64,000 nt of DNA from Monocercomonoides exilis (GCA_001643675.2 LSRY02000009.1:1-64000), one strand, 5' to 3'; counted from the stretch's first letter, positions 21,601-35,156 are shown. Translations and numbers: made by a program. Notes: generated by a model not told the origin, from the letters alone.

Positions 21601-22790
21601 GAACGATGTTGTGAGGAAGTCGTAGATGAATGAGGTTTCAAAGAATGGAGCTTCAGTACAAGATGTGTTGCATCATCCATTACAGCTGAGGATGGCAATC
21701 GGAAAGATATCGAATCACGCTCGGCTTCTTCATGAATAGAATTTTCATGCATAAGGCCCAATCTCTTGGAGAAGCACTCGCTTTAAGGAAATTTTCACTT
21801 TACACCTTTATTTACGTTTCAATGAGAAAAATGTGCCAATGATAATGGTTCAGAGCCAATGGCTTAAACTACATTTAAAACTCCTCTTTCAAGCATTCCA
21901 TCAACTTGCCTTTAAACGTATTCTTCTTTGGCGCATCTTTAGGCATCTGTATGTCATTTTTTAATGAAGAAGAACCAAAATATTCAGAAAAATGCTAATA
22001 CCAGTTTGATTATCGAGCAAGAGGTTTGCTTATTTGTAAATGCATCTAAATGAGAAAAGTCGTCCTCCTTAAACGATTCAATGAATGATTCAATTATTTC
22101 TTGAAACAGCTTGACAGCAATTCGAATATCCAATACTTTATCTGTGAAATTGGTAAATCCGTCATTTTTTCAAAAATTCAAATTACCATTGTTCTGTAGA
22201 TTTCTTAAATTCATTGTCACAATTATCACTGCTGCAAAATTGTATTATCAATGAACAGGTTGAATATTATTCGAAATTTGCAAATTTCACCTAAAATATG
22301 AAGATTACAATTCTATAAAACCCTTTAGAAATATTTTCAACTCATGTCGCTGTGGCTACTGTTATAATTAGCAAGGAGAAGCTCCATACACCTCAAACTT
22401 CTCTTTTTTATCTAAAAAACTTATGATCAATAAATAATAATATTTGAGGTTTTTTTCCTTAACATTGTCAGAATACTAAGGCTTGGTTAGAATATTATAA
22501 AATCTTGTTGTTTATCATATTATATATTGTTCATAAGTCACATGAGTATGACAAATTGCAAAAATGGTTTAAAGAGGAATAAAAAAAAACATTTTTTGAT
22601 CAATATAGTCATTTTCGAATTTTCATTAAAAAAGTAACTTATTTGTATAAAAAAGCCGAGAAAAAAAGAAATATATTTTTGAATATTATTAATAAAAAAA
22701 ATAACAATAATAATAAAATTTAAGGTTTGTATTCATACACCATTTATTATTTATATTTGGTAAACTAATTATTCGAAAGTGTTTAACCAA
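21601..22790. other. Intergenic, no gene seen
   Basis: AT-rich non-coding DNA with stops in all frames. No repeats were noticed apart from A/T runs. Confidence 0.5.
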
Positions 22791-23535
22791 TCATTTAAAA
22801 TTGTAAAACTTTTTATTCGAAATTGGAAAACTTCTTATTCAAAATCAATAAATTTAAGTATTTTTAAAAAAACTATTTGTGAAAAAATGATTTTTTGCTG
22901 AGTATCGGAAAGTGAAAATAATATTAAATTTTTTCATTATCAATAAAAAGGATAAAAAAATAGAACCTCTAAAATTATTATTTGTGAATAAACATGGAAA
23001 TTTCTGATTTTTCAGAAAAAAATCGTCATCCATGAAATCGAATAATTTTCAAATAAATAAATCTCACATTATTTGATTACACATCATTCAATCAAAATAC
23101 ATTATTTATTTACATAAATATTCAGAAGATCAATAAAAACAATAGAAGAATTCCGAATATGCATTTATGGATTGATTCACTAATAAAACATTCTTGTTTC
23201 CAGTTTGTAAAATTGATGCAAATAATTTTGTTTATTGAATAATTCATTTACTTACAATGTGAGATTTATTTATTTGAAAATTATTCGATTTCATGGATGA
23301 CGATTTTTTTCTGAAAAATCAGAAATTTCCATGTTTATTCACAAATAATAATTTTAGAGGTTCTATTTTTTTATCCTTTTTATTGATAATGAAAAAATTT
23401 AATATTATTTTCACTTTCCGATACTCAGCAAAAAATCATTTTTTCACAAATAGTTTTTTTAAAAATACTCAAATTTATTGATTTTGAATAAGAAGTTTTC
23501 TAATTTCGAATTAAAAGTTTAACAATTTTGAATGA
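22791..23535. repeat. 745-bp foldback element (280-bp inverted arms)
   Basis: The left arm 22791-23070 and the right arm 23256-23535 are inverted copies of equal length, about 95% identical by eye. They are separated by 185 bp of unique AT-rich sequence. The inner ends read AATCTCACATT and AATGTGAGATT. No coding frame is credible in either arm. It is probably a non-autonomous foldback-type transposable element. I could not identify a target-site duplication because the outer boundary is fuzzy. Confidence 0.8.
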
Positions 23536-24899
23536 TAAATGATAAATTTAATTGTCTTATCTTTTGCTCCGAAATCTTCATAAGATTCAACATTGCAATT
23601 TTCGTTGAAAATATTTTCTATGTCTGTAATTTCATCAATTTCTTCTGTAATTTCTTCTTCTTCTACTTTTAAAGAAACAGGAACAATATCCTTTTCAAAG
23701 CACAGATTTTTTTTTACTGCATGAACGTCAAATCAAACGTTGATTTCACAAAAATTGTGAAAGATATACATGCGTTAATCTGATCCTTGTGCTAAATAAA
23801 GGGAAAGTGCATAGCAAATGTTGTTATTATCCTTCAATTGTGTTTGTTTATGCACCAGTTTCTGGGTTTCGGAAATGTCTTTTTTCACACACATTGATGT
23901 TTATATCCAAGTGTTTCCAGTCAAGAATAATCGCGCTATTGATCGGATATAATTAATATTCCAGCTTTGATGTCTTATTTGATAATTGGAATTAAAGTAT
24001 CCTTTTTTCCGTTTGGAGCGACAACCATAAACCATTTTTTTTCTCTCCACCTCCCTCTGATATTTCCACACTTCAAAAAATCCACACTTGCTTTTTCTTT
24101 CTTCCTATCCTGTTCTCCCGTTTTTTCCAGATTGCTTCATCAATTTCAACTGTTGTTCACTCGCCTCCAATCACTTGCTGTCTTTCGTTCCACATTTATG
24201 AGCAAGCGCACCGAATCACACTTCCCCAGTATCCGACTGTGTCTATTTAAACAAAAAGAAGCAAAGAAATTGTTTTGTTTTGAATACCTAGCCAGTAATA
24301 TAAACAATTCAGAAAAGTCATTCTTAGTCCAATCTTTATTCTGCTAAAAGATGTTCCTGAAAGAATGCTTTTTTTGATCTTGTATTTTGGACAAGTGTAA
24401 TAGTGATAATTCTTATCATGATAAATTCGTTGATAACATTTGGAAATTGGGTTCATTGAAAGGTTCATGCAATCATTTCTCTTTTGAAAAATTTCTGCAA
24501 ACTATTTTCATCCGAAAAGAGTTTTTTTTTTAGGAAAAAAATATTTCTCTCTTCAAAAAAATTTCGATCGAGAACAATGAGATCAACAAAAAATTCGTTG
24601 CTTTTATTTGGTTTTTGTGAAATTTTTATTGTGTTTAGTTATTAATTTGAAATTTTATATTCAATAAAAGAATTTCTAAGGGTTTAATTTTTTTGAATGT
24701 TCTTTTATGCTATTGATAAACTTATCGAAATATAATTATTAAAATGTTTTTTGGCTGGGATGATATAAACGGATCATACCAAAAAAGAAGGAAAGATAGA
24801 TAGATTGATAGAAAAAAGATAAAGAAAAAAAGAAAAACATAAAAACAAAAAGATCGAAAAAGAACGATTTTTGAGTTCAAAAATTGAATGAGTTTCATT
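23536..24899. other. Intergenic, no gene seen
   Basis: AT-rich. Around 23990-24350 the plus strand has an open but featureless frame of mixed hydrophobic composition with no motif. The remainder has stops in all frames. Confidence 0.45.
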
Positions 24900-26325
24900 T
24901 TATAAAACATTAACATAAAAATCTGAAATATTCAATGATATTTTAAAATAATATCGTCTGTTAAGAAAATTCAGTGTTTCATGAAGGCTTGTGATGACAT
25001 CTTCATACCCCTCTTCTTCCATCTTTTCGAATATCTCTATTTTTGTTTACTTTCTTCCCTTTTCATCAGCTTCACCATCTGTTTTTTCTTTCAATCTTAC
25101 TGAAATGGCCAAAAAGAAACTCAAACAATCCCAAGAAACTTCACCTTCCAAAGTTGATTGCTTCATTTCCTCCAAAACAACTCCAATGTTTCCACATTTC
25201 AACAAAGTGCAAACCCTTGCATGTTTCATTTGTGATTCAATTCTTAATGAATCGAAGCATTCATTGCAAATTTCTTTGTAATTATCTCTTGACGCTCGAA
25301 ATAATTGAACGACTCTGCCGACAAGGCCAGCAAATACTTCATTTCTTAAATTGCACGATAATATGTTTTCTTCCATCACAAAGAACCATCTCTTAATAAT
25401 TAGCACTTCTTTCATTTCTTTTTCTCCATTTTTCTCTTCTTTTTTCAACCAATTAACATATTTTGAAAGTTCATCCAATTCCTTTGTTGCCTCTCTTATA
25501 AAATGCAGCCCATTCATAATTAAGCTTATCAAACTTTCGTCACACAAATGTCGATCAATCAAAAACTGCCAAGCAGATTGATAGGAAAGGCGAGTGAGGT
25601 TTCGATGCTCTTGATGATATTGGATTATATCTTTGATCTCATTTAGGAAAAGTTCTTGTTCGACAAACTAATAAGAAATAAGAAAAATATCAATAAATGA
25701 AGCAAAAACAATTTAATAAATTTATCAATTTAAAAATCACACATTCCACTTGGAAATATTACTCAATGCCAAAAGTGCCTTTTTCACTTCCTTTTGGGCT
25801 TCATCGCTTTCTTCTTAATTCGATGCAACTTTCAGAAGGCAGGACACACAAACCGAAAGCAAATGGGATGTGAAGTTGCCGCTCAGAGAAAGATAGCATT
25901 CGCAAAGATCAACAAGAAGCTTATCATCCTTTTCTTCTTTTTTCTTTTCTTTCTCAAAAATCATCTCTTTTAATCTTCCTCTGAATTAAGAGAGATAAAA
26001 GCCAATACCACATTCATTTCTCAGCACAATGCGGTATCCCGCATGCTTCAGCAGCACGAGAGCGTTATCCATCGATAGTTTCTTTTCTTCAATCTTTTGG
26101 TGTATTTTATTGACAGTTCTTCTGTAAACACAGATGTGAATTTTTCTTCATCCATCTCTTCCATCAATGCATTCATTTCAAGAATTTTTTCTCTGTTCAC
26201 CTTCATCGAAATGCTCCAGCTCAGAAAACAATGCTTCAAAATTACAAAGAAAGAAAGAAATTCAATAAATATGAATTCAACTGTAACAACGATTGCAAAC
26301 CAGTGAAATTTTCGGTGACGCTCAT
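24900..26325 (-). pseudogene. Full-length but degenerate copy of the multicopy family
   Basis: The exon layout matches the intact copies: a short first exon 26325-26301 (MSVTENFT), an intron of 67 nt, a middle exon 26233-25743, an intron of 75 nt (GTGTGA...ATTAG), and a last exon 25667-24900. Homology is continuous: ALFSELEHFDEGEQ, LLKHAGYRIVL, LLVDLCECYLSLSG, ELFLNEIKDIIQYHQEH, EEEGYEDVITSLH, and LNISDFYVNV at the end. The middle exon has two frameshifts (an extra A in the A run after GAACAGAG, and a two-base loss near CTGTCAATAAAA). In-frame TAA codons lie at 25986-25988, 25815-25817 and 25047-25049. It is clearly a pseudogene whatever the genetic code. Confidence 0.8.
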
Positions 26326-27929
26326 TTCCTTCGACTTTTTGCAAAATGCATCATTCGGAAGACATCAACATTCTTATCAATCCAAATGAAAAGAATAATC
26401 GAGACAGAGAAACAATGACAAATATTAAATTTTCAAAACTATCTGGAAAATGTCTTTCCTCATACCATTCTTTTTGTGCAAGTACTTTTGGCAAGGTATT
26501 GCAGAGAAAAAGAACACTTTATCCTTGTTGGTTTGTTGTTATGTATTCTTTGATCTGACACTTATCTTTGAACACGAATGGAAATTTTTTTTAAACAAGA
26601 TGAGAGTTTGTTTTTTAATATATCTTTTGGAATGTGGGATATAATTTTGTGTGGTGGAACGAGACAGCGACGGCTGGGAATTGATTTTGGAATTGAGAGA
26701 GATGATCTTAAAAAAAACATCTTGGAAGGAAATTCAAAATCCAAAAAAAAACATTTGAAAAATTTGATGTTTGCATTTTTTATAGTTATTGTTCGTTGAG
26801 AAGATATTTTTATTCATCACTTCTCAGAGTGCAAGAATCTGATTAATTATATAAATGGCCATTCCTTTGCTTTTCTGAGGAGAATATCAGAAGAGTGCTG
26901 GATGCCGAGAGACAATCAGTAGATGGGAATTGCATATTTTTTGTATTCAATTGGAACAGGAGAAGAAAACAAATTCGATTTCAAAGCATTTTGATGAGAA
27001 TGAAACTAAGAATGTCTTCAATTGAACAGCTTTTGGAAAGAAAAAAATGCAAAATATTTATTTCCTGCGGAAAAAAATGAATGACAACATCGAAAGCAGA
27101 ATATTTACGTGGGAATAAAGGATGATGGAGAAAGAAGCACTGTGAAATAATGGAAAAGGAGATTGGCAGCATCTGTGATTGACAATCCTCTGCATTTGCG
27201 ACAGAAAGGACAGGCGTGAACTTTTGACGGAATTTTTATAATCAATGCAATACTTATAACTGTTATATTTATTTTTACTTAAATATTTTTTCCATTCCAG
27301 ACATCATTTTTTTATGTTGAGCTTCATTCCCAAGGACAATGCATTTTAAGCAACATTTTTGCGGATTATGTGGTTTCTTCTCCTTCTCCTTCGTTTTCTT
27401 CATTGACTACATTTTTTTAATTTGGCTGATGATAAGAACGTCTTCGTATTTGAAAATTTGTTGTTTGAATAGCCATCAAATGCTCGAACTGCTACATGAA
27501 TAGATCGTCTATCTGTTGTTGCTATTGGCTTTTATTTCTTCGATTGGATTGACTGACTTGCGTTCATTTTCAACAAGAAAGAAGTTCTTCTTATTTTCAA
27601 TCACACGCAAATCAGACCCCTCCACTTTTAGCTCGCCTTTTGGAAAGAAATCCGACTTTCCCGCCTTCGTAGCCATCCTTGGCATTCACTTCAACTTTCA
27701 AAGTGGACATACACAATTGCAAATTCTAACAATGAGTTTATTCATCTGCTCCTTCTCCATTCAGCAGCCTTTGAAGAGTTCATCTGGTTCGTTTCATATC
27801 ATTTTGTGACAAATATCACACTCCCCTTCTTCTTCTTTTTCCTCCTCCTCCTCTTCTTCTTTGTCTCCTTCTTCTTCTTCTTCTTCCTCATTTTCTTTCT
27901 CTTCTTCTTCATCATCATCTTCATCATCT
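26326..27929. other. Intergenic with scattered coding-like scraps
   Basis: No intact gene. The plus strand has short unrecognised open frames (for example 27516-27809) and a TCT/TCC-rich pyrimidine run at 27817-27945. Otherwise AT-rich. Confidence 0.4.
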
Positions 27930-28041
27930 TCTTCTTCTCTGTTGTGCCAGAGAGTGAATGGTGCTTGTCATTCACTTGTCTTCTGCCACACCAACATACA
28001 TTTCCCAACACATTTGCCATCTTCAAAAGGTTATTCATTCA

Positions 28042-28052
<11 letters not shown>
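27930..28052. repeat. Dispersed repeat, copy A
   Basis: This segment, from CTGTTG..CCAGA..AGTGAATGG through TGCTTGTCATTCACTTGTCT to the start of a CA run, is repeated in the same orientation at 34142-34272 with about 90% identity. In both places it follows a TCT/TCC pyrimidine tract and precedes a CA repeat. It may be the end of a retroposed or transposed unit. No coding role is evident. Confidence 0.7.

Positions 28053-28118
<66 letters not shown>
28043..28118. repeat. (CA)38 microsatellite
   Basis: Thirty-eight perfect CA dinucleotides. They are followed at 28119-28203 by an A-rich AAAT/AAAAT repeat. The Thr-His open frames across it are not genes. Confidence 0.98.
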
Positions 28119-28119
<1 letters not shown>

Positions 28120-28203
28120 TAAAAAAAAAAAATAAATAAATATATAAATAAAATATATATAAAAAATAAATAAATAAATAAATAAAAATAAAAAAATAAA
28201 AAA
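28119..28203. repeat. AAAT-type A-rich simple repeat
   Basis: Imperfect repeats of AAAT and AAAAT directly follow the CA microsatellite. An A-rich tail after a dispersed repeat would be compatible with an old retroposon end, but no other evidence supports that. Confidence 0.8.
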
Positions 28204-31093
28204 TCAGCTTTTATTGTGTTTTGTGAGCCATGCGATTGATGAGATGCTCGGCATCGAGGAAGAAGAAGATGATGATGAGAAAAGCAACTGTTGGAGGCTG
28301 AGAAGCCATTTGGTTTGTTCGACAAAGGGCAACTTCAATCTCAGCAAGGCCGAGTCATTGTTTGGTCTCTATCAGCCAGGCGGAGCAGAAGAGTCTTTTG
28401 TTTGAACATGGATAAAGATCAAAAGGAAGTGGCACTTATTTTTTATTAATATTTAGGAAAGAAAGAAGAAGACTTGCTGTTGGAGAAGAATGACTGAAAT
28501 GGAGCAAAAGAGAAGAAGGAATGAGACATTTATTGTTGGATGGATGGTTCACTCGACCTTCAGGCGAATGGGATGCAGAATCGATTTTGTAAGGTGAAAC
28601 AACAGATTGGAGAATATCATCTGTCTTTGTCTACGGCAATGGTGCAAATGGAGATATTTTATGGAGGAAAAGAAAAAGTGTCATTGTTGTTGTCGAAGGG
28701 AGAAATAAAAACAGCTCAACAATTTCAGCTGATGCCAAGGAGCACCAAACCGGCTGAGAAGACAAAAAGATGAAAAAAGCGAATAAGAATTGCATGTTCA
28801 GCTGAATTGACAGGAAAACGTTGTGAAAATACATCGATCGAAGATTATTCATGCATCAACATTATTTCATCTGATAGCGCGCCAGTCGCAACAGAAATGT
28901 TTCAATGGCCAATGACTGTTTCATTCAACGCACAAAATGTTTTTTCTGATAGCGCTATTAATTTTGGTGATTCTCGTTTTGCTGAATATTCTGCTGGAAA
29001 TACAGCTGACTTCTTCTCATATGGCTCAACTTCACCACAAGCCACTCCGACAGAGAGAGGAATTTTATTCACTATTTCTATTCATCATCTTCTTCATCTT
29101 TTGTTGCCAACAACCATTTTTCGGTGATTTTTATCTTCATCTTCTTCCTTTTTTGGGATAGTGATTAAGTGAAAATTGAGCGAATCTGATTAAAATCCAT
29201 TCTTTTTGAGCATTGCTCGAATAGATATCCATTTTAGAAATTCTTTTTTGGAAAACATTTCTGACATTCACATTAACACAGATGAATGAAACATGGAGAA
29301 GATGGTTAAAGATTAAAAAAGTTACACAGAGAAGACAAGAAAGTCAGTCCAACCGAAAAGAGAGACAAGTCACTTTCACAGAAATGGATTTGGCACTTTC
29401 TTTTCATTGAGTATTTTTTTGGAGAATTATTATCAAGTTCTGACAGAACAACTATTTGATTCGGAATTCAATTTGTGGGACATTTGAAGCAGAAGGCAGG
29501 TATTGAATATCCAATGGCATTTGTATCTTCATGATTTTCTTCATCTTCATTGACAATTCAATAAACTCTCTCAATCACTGATTTATTCTTCAACATTTCA
29601 TCCATCTTTCGATGGAACAGTTGATTTCTCATTCATTGTCCATCTCTCTTGAAGCTAATCTCTTTCGATCAAAATCATCATTTTTCATCTTCATCACCAT
29701 TTTCCAAAAACACATTTTGTTTCATATTCTTCACAACAAACTATCAACAAACATGAAACGTTCAACATCTGATTTTTCTTCGTTCTTCTTGTTCTTCTAT
29801 CATCATCATAAAAAAAAAAGCATGAGAGTTTTAAACAGAATTTCTTCATTTTCTTCTTTTTCTTCTGCATTTTGAGTGTCTATGAAAACAGAAAAATTGG
29901 AGAATGGAAGAGAAAAGGCAAAGGAAGACGTTCAATCGAACATATCAACCATTTACATCAAAGCTGTGAATTCATTCGCTATGTCTTTTCAATTCATTCT
30001 CAACAAGCCAATAAGAAAGGTTTGACATTTGAAGGTATACATTGCATTTGTATTGGGTTTGAGAAAAAAGGGGATTTGGAAGAATGGATTTTTGGAACAT
30101 TTCATGAATTGAAGAAAAATGGAGAAGAAAAGAAGAGAGAAAGGAAAAGAACAATTTTGAACAGAGAATGAGAGAGATCAGTCAAGGAAACTGAATAAGG
30201 ATGGAAAATGTTTGATGAATGAAGAAATATTTATTTACGCGACAACATAGCAGCCGAAGGGGAAATGCAATTGGAGCAGAACTTTTGGATGATTTTGTGA
30301 GAAAAGAATGTGAGTGAGGCATCCTCTTCTTCTCCATCAATAAGAAAAAGCAGAAGAAAACAGAATGATGAAAGAAAAAGGAAGAGAAAGAGATAGAATT
30401 TGAGTGAAATTATGAAGAATTGTATTTTGAGATGAAATGAATGAAACGAGTGTTATTATTCAAGAAGAAGAGATTAAAGGAATCAAGAGAAAAGCGAAGG
30501 AAGACAAAAGAAAAGAAAAAGAATAAAGAAATATGAAAGACTGAACAAAAATGAGAAGAATGTGAAGAGCAATTAATTCTGATTGACTTGTTCTTTCATT
30601 CCCATTCTGAAATGGAGCATTGGATTGGATTCTTTTTCAGCCATATTACATATAGAACTCATGAAGTTGAAATCTGTATTCTTCAACAAGCATTTCTTCA
30701 TTAATGCTTTTGCATTCTTCTCAAGAATTGTCATTTTATTTCTTCTTCTTCTCTTTTCGAGTTGATTGAATTTGCAGAGAGAAAGAGAAAAAGCAGAGTT
30801 ATCCAGAATTTTCAAGAGGAATTGTATGTGAAGTTAAATTTTCTTTATTCAAATAAAAGAATCTTTTTGAAGAAAATGTTATGAAAATCTTTGTTTAATG
30901 AAGATTCTTGATGAAAATAATTGAAAAGATAAGAATGGAATTTTTGCTTTTTCTTTTCTATTTTTTTTTTTAATAAAAAAGGAAACAAAAGCAATAATAA
31001 AAATTTTTCAATCTATTTTTTGTAATTTTGCGAAATGATGATAATTGAAAAAGACAGTTTTTTGAGTGAAAAAATAAAATGAATTGAATTAAG
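28204..31093. other. Gene-poor region with unrecognised coding-like fragments
   Basis: Short plus-strand frames (28214-28405, 28540-28773, 28807-29127, 29872-30171) have fairly balanced codon composition, but they are isolated, lack motifs, and are not joined by credible splice sites. Regions 29130-29610 and 30170-31090 are AT-rich with nothing recognised. The fragments look like decayed coding DNA. Confidence 0.35.
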
Positions 31094-32431
31094 TTAAACA
31101 TTGACAAAATATTCAGAAATATCCATCGATAACTCATTGCAACCATTTTTGCATAGAAAAGAAAATATTCCATGAAAGCTTGCAATGATATCTTCGTATC
31201 CTTCTTCTTCCATCTTTTCATATATCTCCATTTTTGTTACTTTTCTTTTCGCTTCTTCCATTTCATCCTTCTTCTTGGCTTTCATTTGTCTTGAAAAAAT
31301 CAAAAAGATATACAAAAAATTACTTATAATGTTATCTTTCAAAGTTGGTCGATTCATTTCATCTATAAATGGATTAATGGCACTTTCCTTCACAAAAGCA
31401 TCAATTTCCATGTTTCTCTTTTCTGCTGCATATTTAAGTGAAAAGAGGCATCCATTGCGAATTTCTTCATATCTGCACCTTGATGAGCGAAACACCTGAA
31501 CAATGCTGCCGATGAGTCCAGCAAGTTCTTCGTTCCACAATCTGAATATTTGAAGGTAATAAGCAGTATTATTGAGCCATCTCCTGATAATTATCAATTC
31601 TATTCTTCCATTTACTTCTTCTTTTCTCTTCCAATCCACACATTTCGACAACTCTTCCAATTCTCTTGATGCTTCTCTTGCGAAATGCAGTTCATTCACT
31701 ATGACTTCATAGCTTTTGTTTCTGATAAATCTTTTTATCAAAAACATCCAAGCAGATTGATAGGCAAGCTTTGTAAGATTCTGATATTCCTGATGATACA
31801 GGATAATTTCTTTGATTTCATTCAAATATAGTTCTTGTTCGATAAACTTATTAAAAACGGAAAAAATAAATAATATCAATAAGAAAAAAGTTTTCATACA
31901 TTAAATCCTAAAGATGCCAAAGCCAACAACGCAATTTCCGCTTCTTTTTGAGTCTCCTTGTTTTCCTCTTTATTCAACGCAACTTTTAGGAGACAAGGCA
32001 TACAAATCGATAATGATTCATGTGGGAAATCATAGCTCAGAGAAATATAGCATTCGCAAAGATCAATAATAAGCTTTTCTTTTTTTTCTTCTTTTTCCTT
32101 CTTCTCTTCTTTGACAATCATCTTCTCAAATCTTTTGTTCAGCGAAGACGAATCAAAACATGGATTCCACACGTTTTTCAGCGCTTTGCAATATCCAGCA
32201 TGTTTCAGCAGCAAAATTGCATTTTCCATTGACATTTTCTTTTCTTTAACCATTGTGTGAATTTCATCAAACAGTTCTGTCTTGAAAACGGATTTCCATT
32301 CTACTTTATTCATTCCATCAATTATTTCATTCATTTCTTCAATTTTCTGTTTCTGCACAATTTCACCGCAGCGCTCAAGCTCAGAAAACAAATCTTTAAT
32401 CAATTTATTAATTACCGAAAGCGCTGAACAT
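31094..32431 (-). CDS. Intact member of the multicopy alpha-helical gene family
   Basis: Exons: 32431-32416 (MFSAF), 32393-31900 and 31846-31094, giving about 420 residues. The second intron is 53 nt (31847-31899, GTATGA...ATAAG). The first would be only 22 nt (32394-32415, GTAATT...TAAAG). The other copies have an intron of 63-67 nt at this exact place, so the boundary is supported by homology even if the size is surprising. Landmarks: DLFSELERCGE, LLKHAGYCKALKNVWNPCF, LIIDLCECYISLSYDFP, CLLKVALNKEENKET, ELYLNEIKEIILYHQEY, LHFAREASRELEELSKCVDW and EEEGYEDIIASFHG, ending YFVNV. The composition is alpha-helical (HEAT/armadillo-like by impression), with no signal peptide or membrane span. The function is unknown. 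Four related loci lie in this window. Confidence 0.75.
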
Positions 32432-34141
32432 TCAAAAAATTGAAAAAATTCACAAACTTAAAAACTTTCCTCCAAAGGATAGCTCCTGAACATCATCATT
32501 GGATTTGTCTTCATCACACACATCCATTCTGTCTATTATGGTGAAGATCAATTTGCTGCAAAATTTCAAATTAAAAACAAAAACAAAACAACAAACAATG
32601 TTGATGATTGACAAAATCAAAATACAATTGTCAAACTCAATTTCTTTGCTTTATTGGGTAAAAAAATCTATGTTAATAAATAAATCACAAAGAAGCCAAC
32701 AGTATTGGCAGTATTTTGCCAAATACGAAAGAGTTTAATTTCTATCTGATCGAACCAACAATAATTTATTCCAAGAATCTGGATTGAATTTTGAATGAAT
32801 AGTTGAACGAATTGAAAAATATCCAACATGTTTGGAATTGAATATCAAAATAACTTCCGTTTATCTATTTTGAGCCGCATGAAGAAGATACAATAAAGCA
32901 TTTTAAAGAACTTTTCAAAGAAGAGGCAAAAAAGCGACAGTTTGACACTTAATTTAATGCATTCCAACACAACTGCAAACTTCAATTTGAACAAAAGCAT
33001 TTTAATTTTAAACGTTTGTTCAAGTCAAAGCAATAAGGATAATTTTATAATTAGTTCGTTTCTTGAGTGGGCTAGTAAAGCTGAATGAAAATTGATGGAG
33101 GGATTCAAGCTTTCATCAATTCACATTTTTTGATGCCAGGGCGAACGATAGTTGGAAACATTAGGAACCGTGTCAAGACAACAATGGACAACATTGTTAA
33201 TTGAGCATTGAAAGAGATTTTTCCAAAAGATTTTGAGGTTCTGCGAAGATGAAAGAATTCGAGATGGTGAAGGAAGATTAATGCAATATGCGGAACCAAG
33301 CTCATGCGGAATTTTGAGTACGTTTAAATCTATTAAAAACTTCATGGTGTTACCACTTGACGTGTATTTTTCTGCAAAGACACTTGTTACCTTTTTTTGG
33401 AAAATACATCATTTTGGGTTGATTTGATGGTTATTGTTGATTCACCGATTTCGGCGTGGACTTCGAAGCAAAGGCGGAAACAATACGTACGATGCCGAAA
33501 TGAGTCCTACAAGATAGTACAGACTACGATTGAGGTGTTTGATGAAATTGGGGTACGTTATCCAATTTATGAATTATTTATTCATTTTTTTCATTTTCTA
33601 TTTTTTATATTCTGATTTATTTTGCAAATTTATAAATAATTTTCACTCAAAAACTGATTCTTCCTATAGATTATCACCAATTCATCTGAAGCAGCATTCA
33701 ATCGCTTTGTGAATGGGCTCACATTCATCTTGTTTGTTTCATTGAGCTTCTGACAACATCTGCCTTTTGAAAGTGTTTGTCTTGTTTCCTTCCATCTGAA
33801 TCAATGAATCATTCAGAAAACAACTGGAAGGATTCCAAATTGAAGGAAAGTGACGATAAAGAGAGGCAAATCCTGCTGATGCATGCGGGGTGGGGAAAAG
33901 GAGAAGAGGGAAGAGAAGAGAGAAGAGAAGAGAGAGAAGAAGAGGAGATAAGAGATATCAGGTTGTTAAGAGAGGGAGCGGAGAAGATTGAAAGAACAGA
34001 TAACGAAAAAGAAGAAAGAAGAAAGAACAAAAAGGAAGAAAAAAGATGAATCATTGTCATCTCCAACTGTTTCATCAACTTCTCCTTCTCCTTCTCCTTC
34101 TCCTTCTCCTTCTCCTTCCTCTTCTTCTTCTTCCTCCTCCT
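32432..34141. other. Intergenic with simple-sequence tracts
   Basis: No gene recognised. Plus-strand scraps at 33233-33615 look weakly coding. A purine-rich GAAGAG run (33895-34050) and a TCT/TCC pyrimidine run (34060-34150) generate Arg/Glu-rich and Ser/Pro-rich frames that are not genes. Confidence 0.4.
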
Positions 34142-34272
34142 CCTCTTCTTCTCTGTTGAACCAGAAAGTGAATGGTGCTTGTCATTCACTTGTCTTCTGC
34201 CACGCCAACAAACATTTCCTAACACATTTACCATCTTCAAAAGCACATTCATTCATCACATACACACACACA
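34142..34272. repeat. Dispersed repeat, copy B
   Basis: Second copy of the segment at 27930-28052 in the same orientation, 6.2 kb away. It is again preceded by TCT/TCC and followed by a short CA run. Here the CA run is short and interrupted, which suggests the 38-unit run at copy A is a later expansion. Confidence 0.7.
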
Positions 34273-35156
34273 CACTCACCTGTTACTGCGACAGATGCAA
34301 ATGAATGCATGCATGAAGCCATTTGAAATTCGAATGAAATAATAAAAAAGAAATGAGTTGGTTAAAAGAAATGCCTGAATGCTATTCTTCGAGTATTTCT
34401 GAGAGTTTTGGTGCAAAAGCAAAAGAGCAGAAAGTTTAAGACTCAACATTATTACACAGGTTTGTTGTTTTTCACAACATGGCTTTTCATTTTCATTCAC
34501 TTATAATTTGAACGAACATCAAAAGAAATTAAAATATGAACAATTAATAATGGTAAGAGGGTACATAGCGACCGGTATAAGAATTGTGTTAAAAAAGAAC
34601 TATTGACCTTGAAAAACATATTTACGGATGTTAAATTCTCAAATAGGAGAAACATTCGATAAAAAGCTGAAATTTTTTAGTATTTATAAAGCAGGAGTTA
34701 TTAAAAATTAATGATAAAAACCCTAAGATATATTAGAGAGATTATTTTTATTAGGTTTTTATTAGAAATAAAGATTATCCACTTGTCAATGTGTTTATTA
34801 GGGTTATGTTAACGTTAACTTTTAATTTAATCAACTGATTAGGGTTTTTTTTATTTCTAGTGGGGAAGTTTTTTTAATAAACATTCCTGTTGGATTTATA
34901 AAATAGGTTTTCTCAGCTTTGAATCACTGTTATACGAAAATTACTCTCGAAATATCATAATTGCATTAATTGATAATCGTTTGAATAAATAAAAACTTGA
35001 AAATCGATTTTTTTTTCAGGTCGTTATCTGCCCACTTACCATTTCATTTCCAATATTTTCGCATCCTATGATATTCAATCCAGAATAACAAATATTATGT
35101 AAATTCTTGAATATTATTATTATATCTCAAGATCCAAAAAGCACAATTTATCGAAA
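34273..35156. other. Intergenic, upstream of the SDF2-like gene
   Basis: AT-rich with poly-T and poly-A runs and no credible open frame. The 3' end presumably holds the promoter of the gene starting at 35157, but I could not pick out a specific element. Confidence 0.45.

Noticed and set aside
27806-28139. Thr-His repeat open frames
   Set aside because: They translate a CA microsatellite and flanking pyrimidine tract, with no other coding support.
34793-34860. TTAGGG-like words suggesting an interstitial telomere
   Set aside because: Only isolated GGGTT and TTAGGG matches occur, without tandem arrangement.
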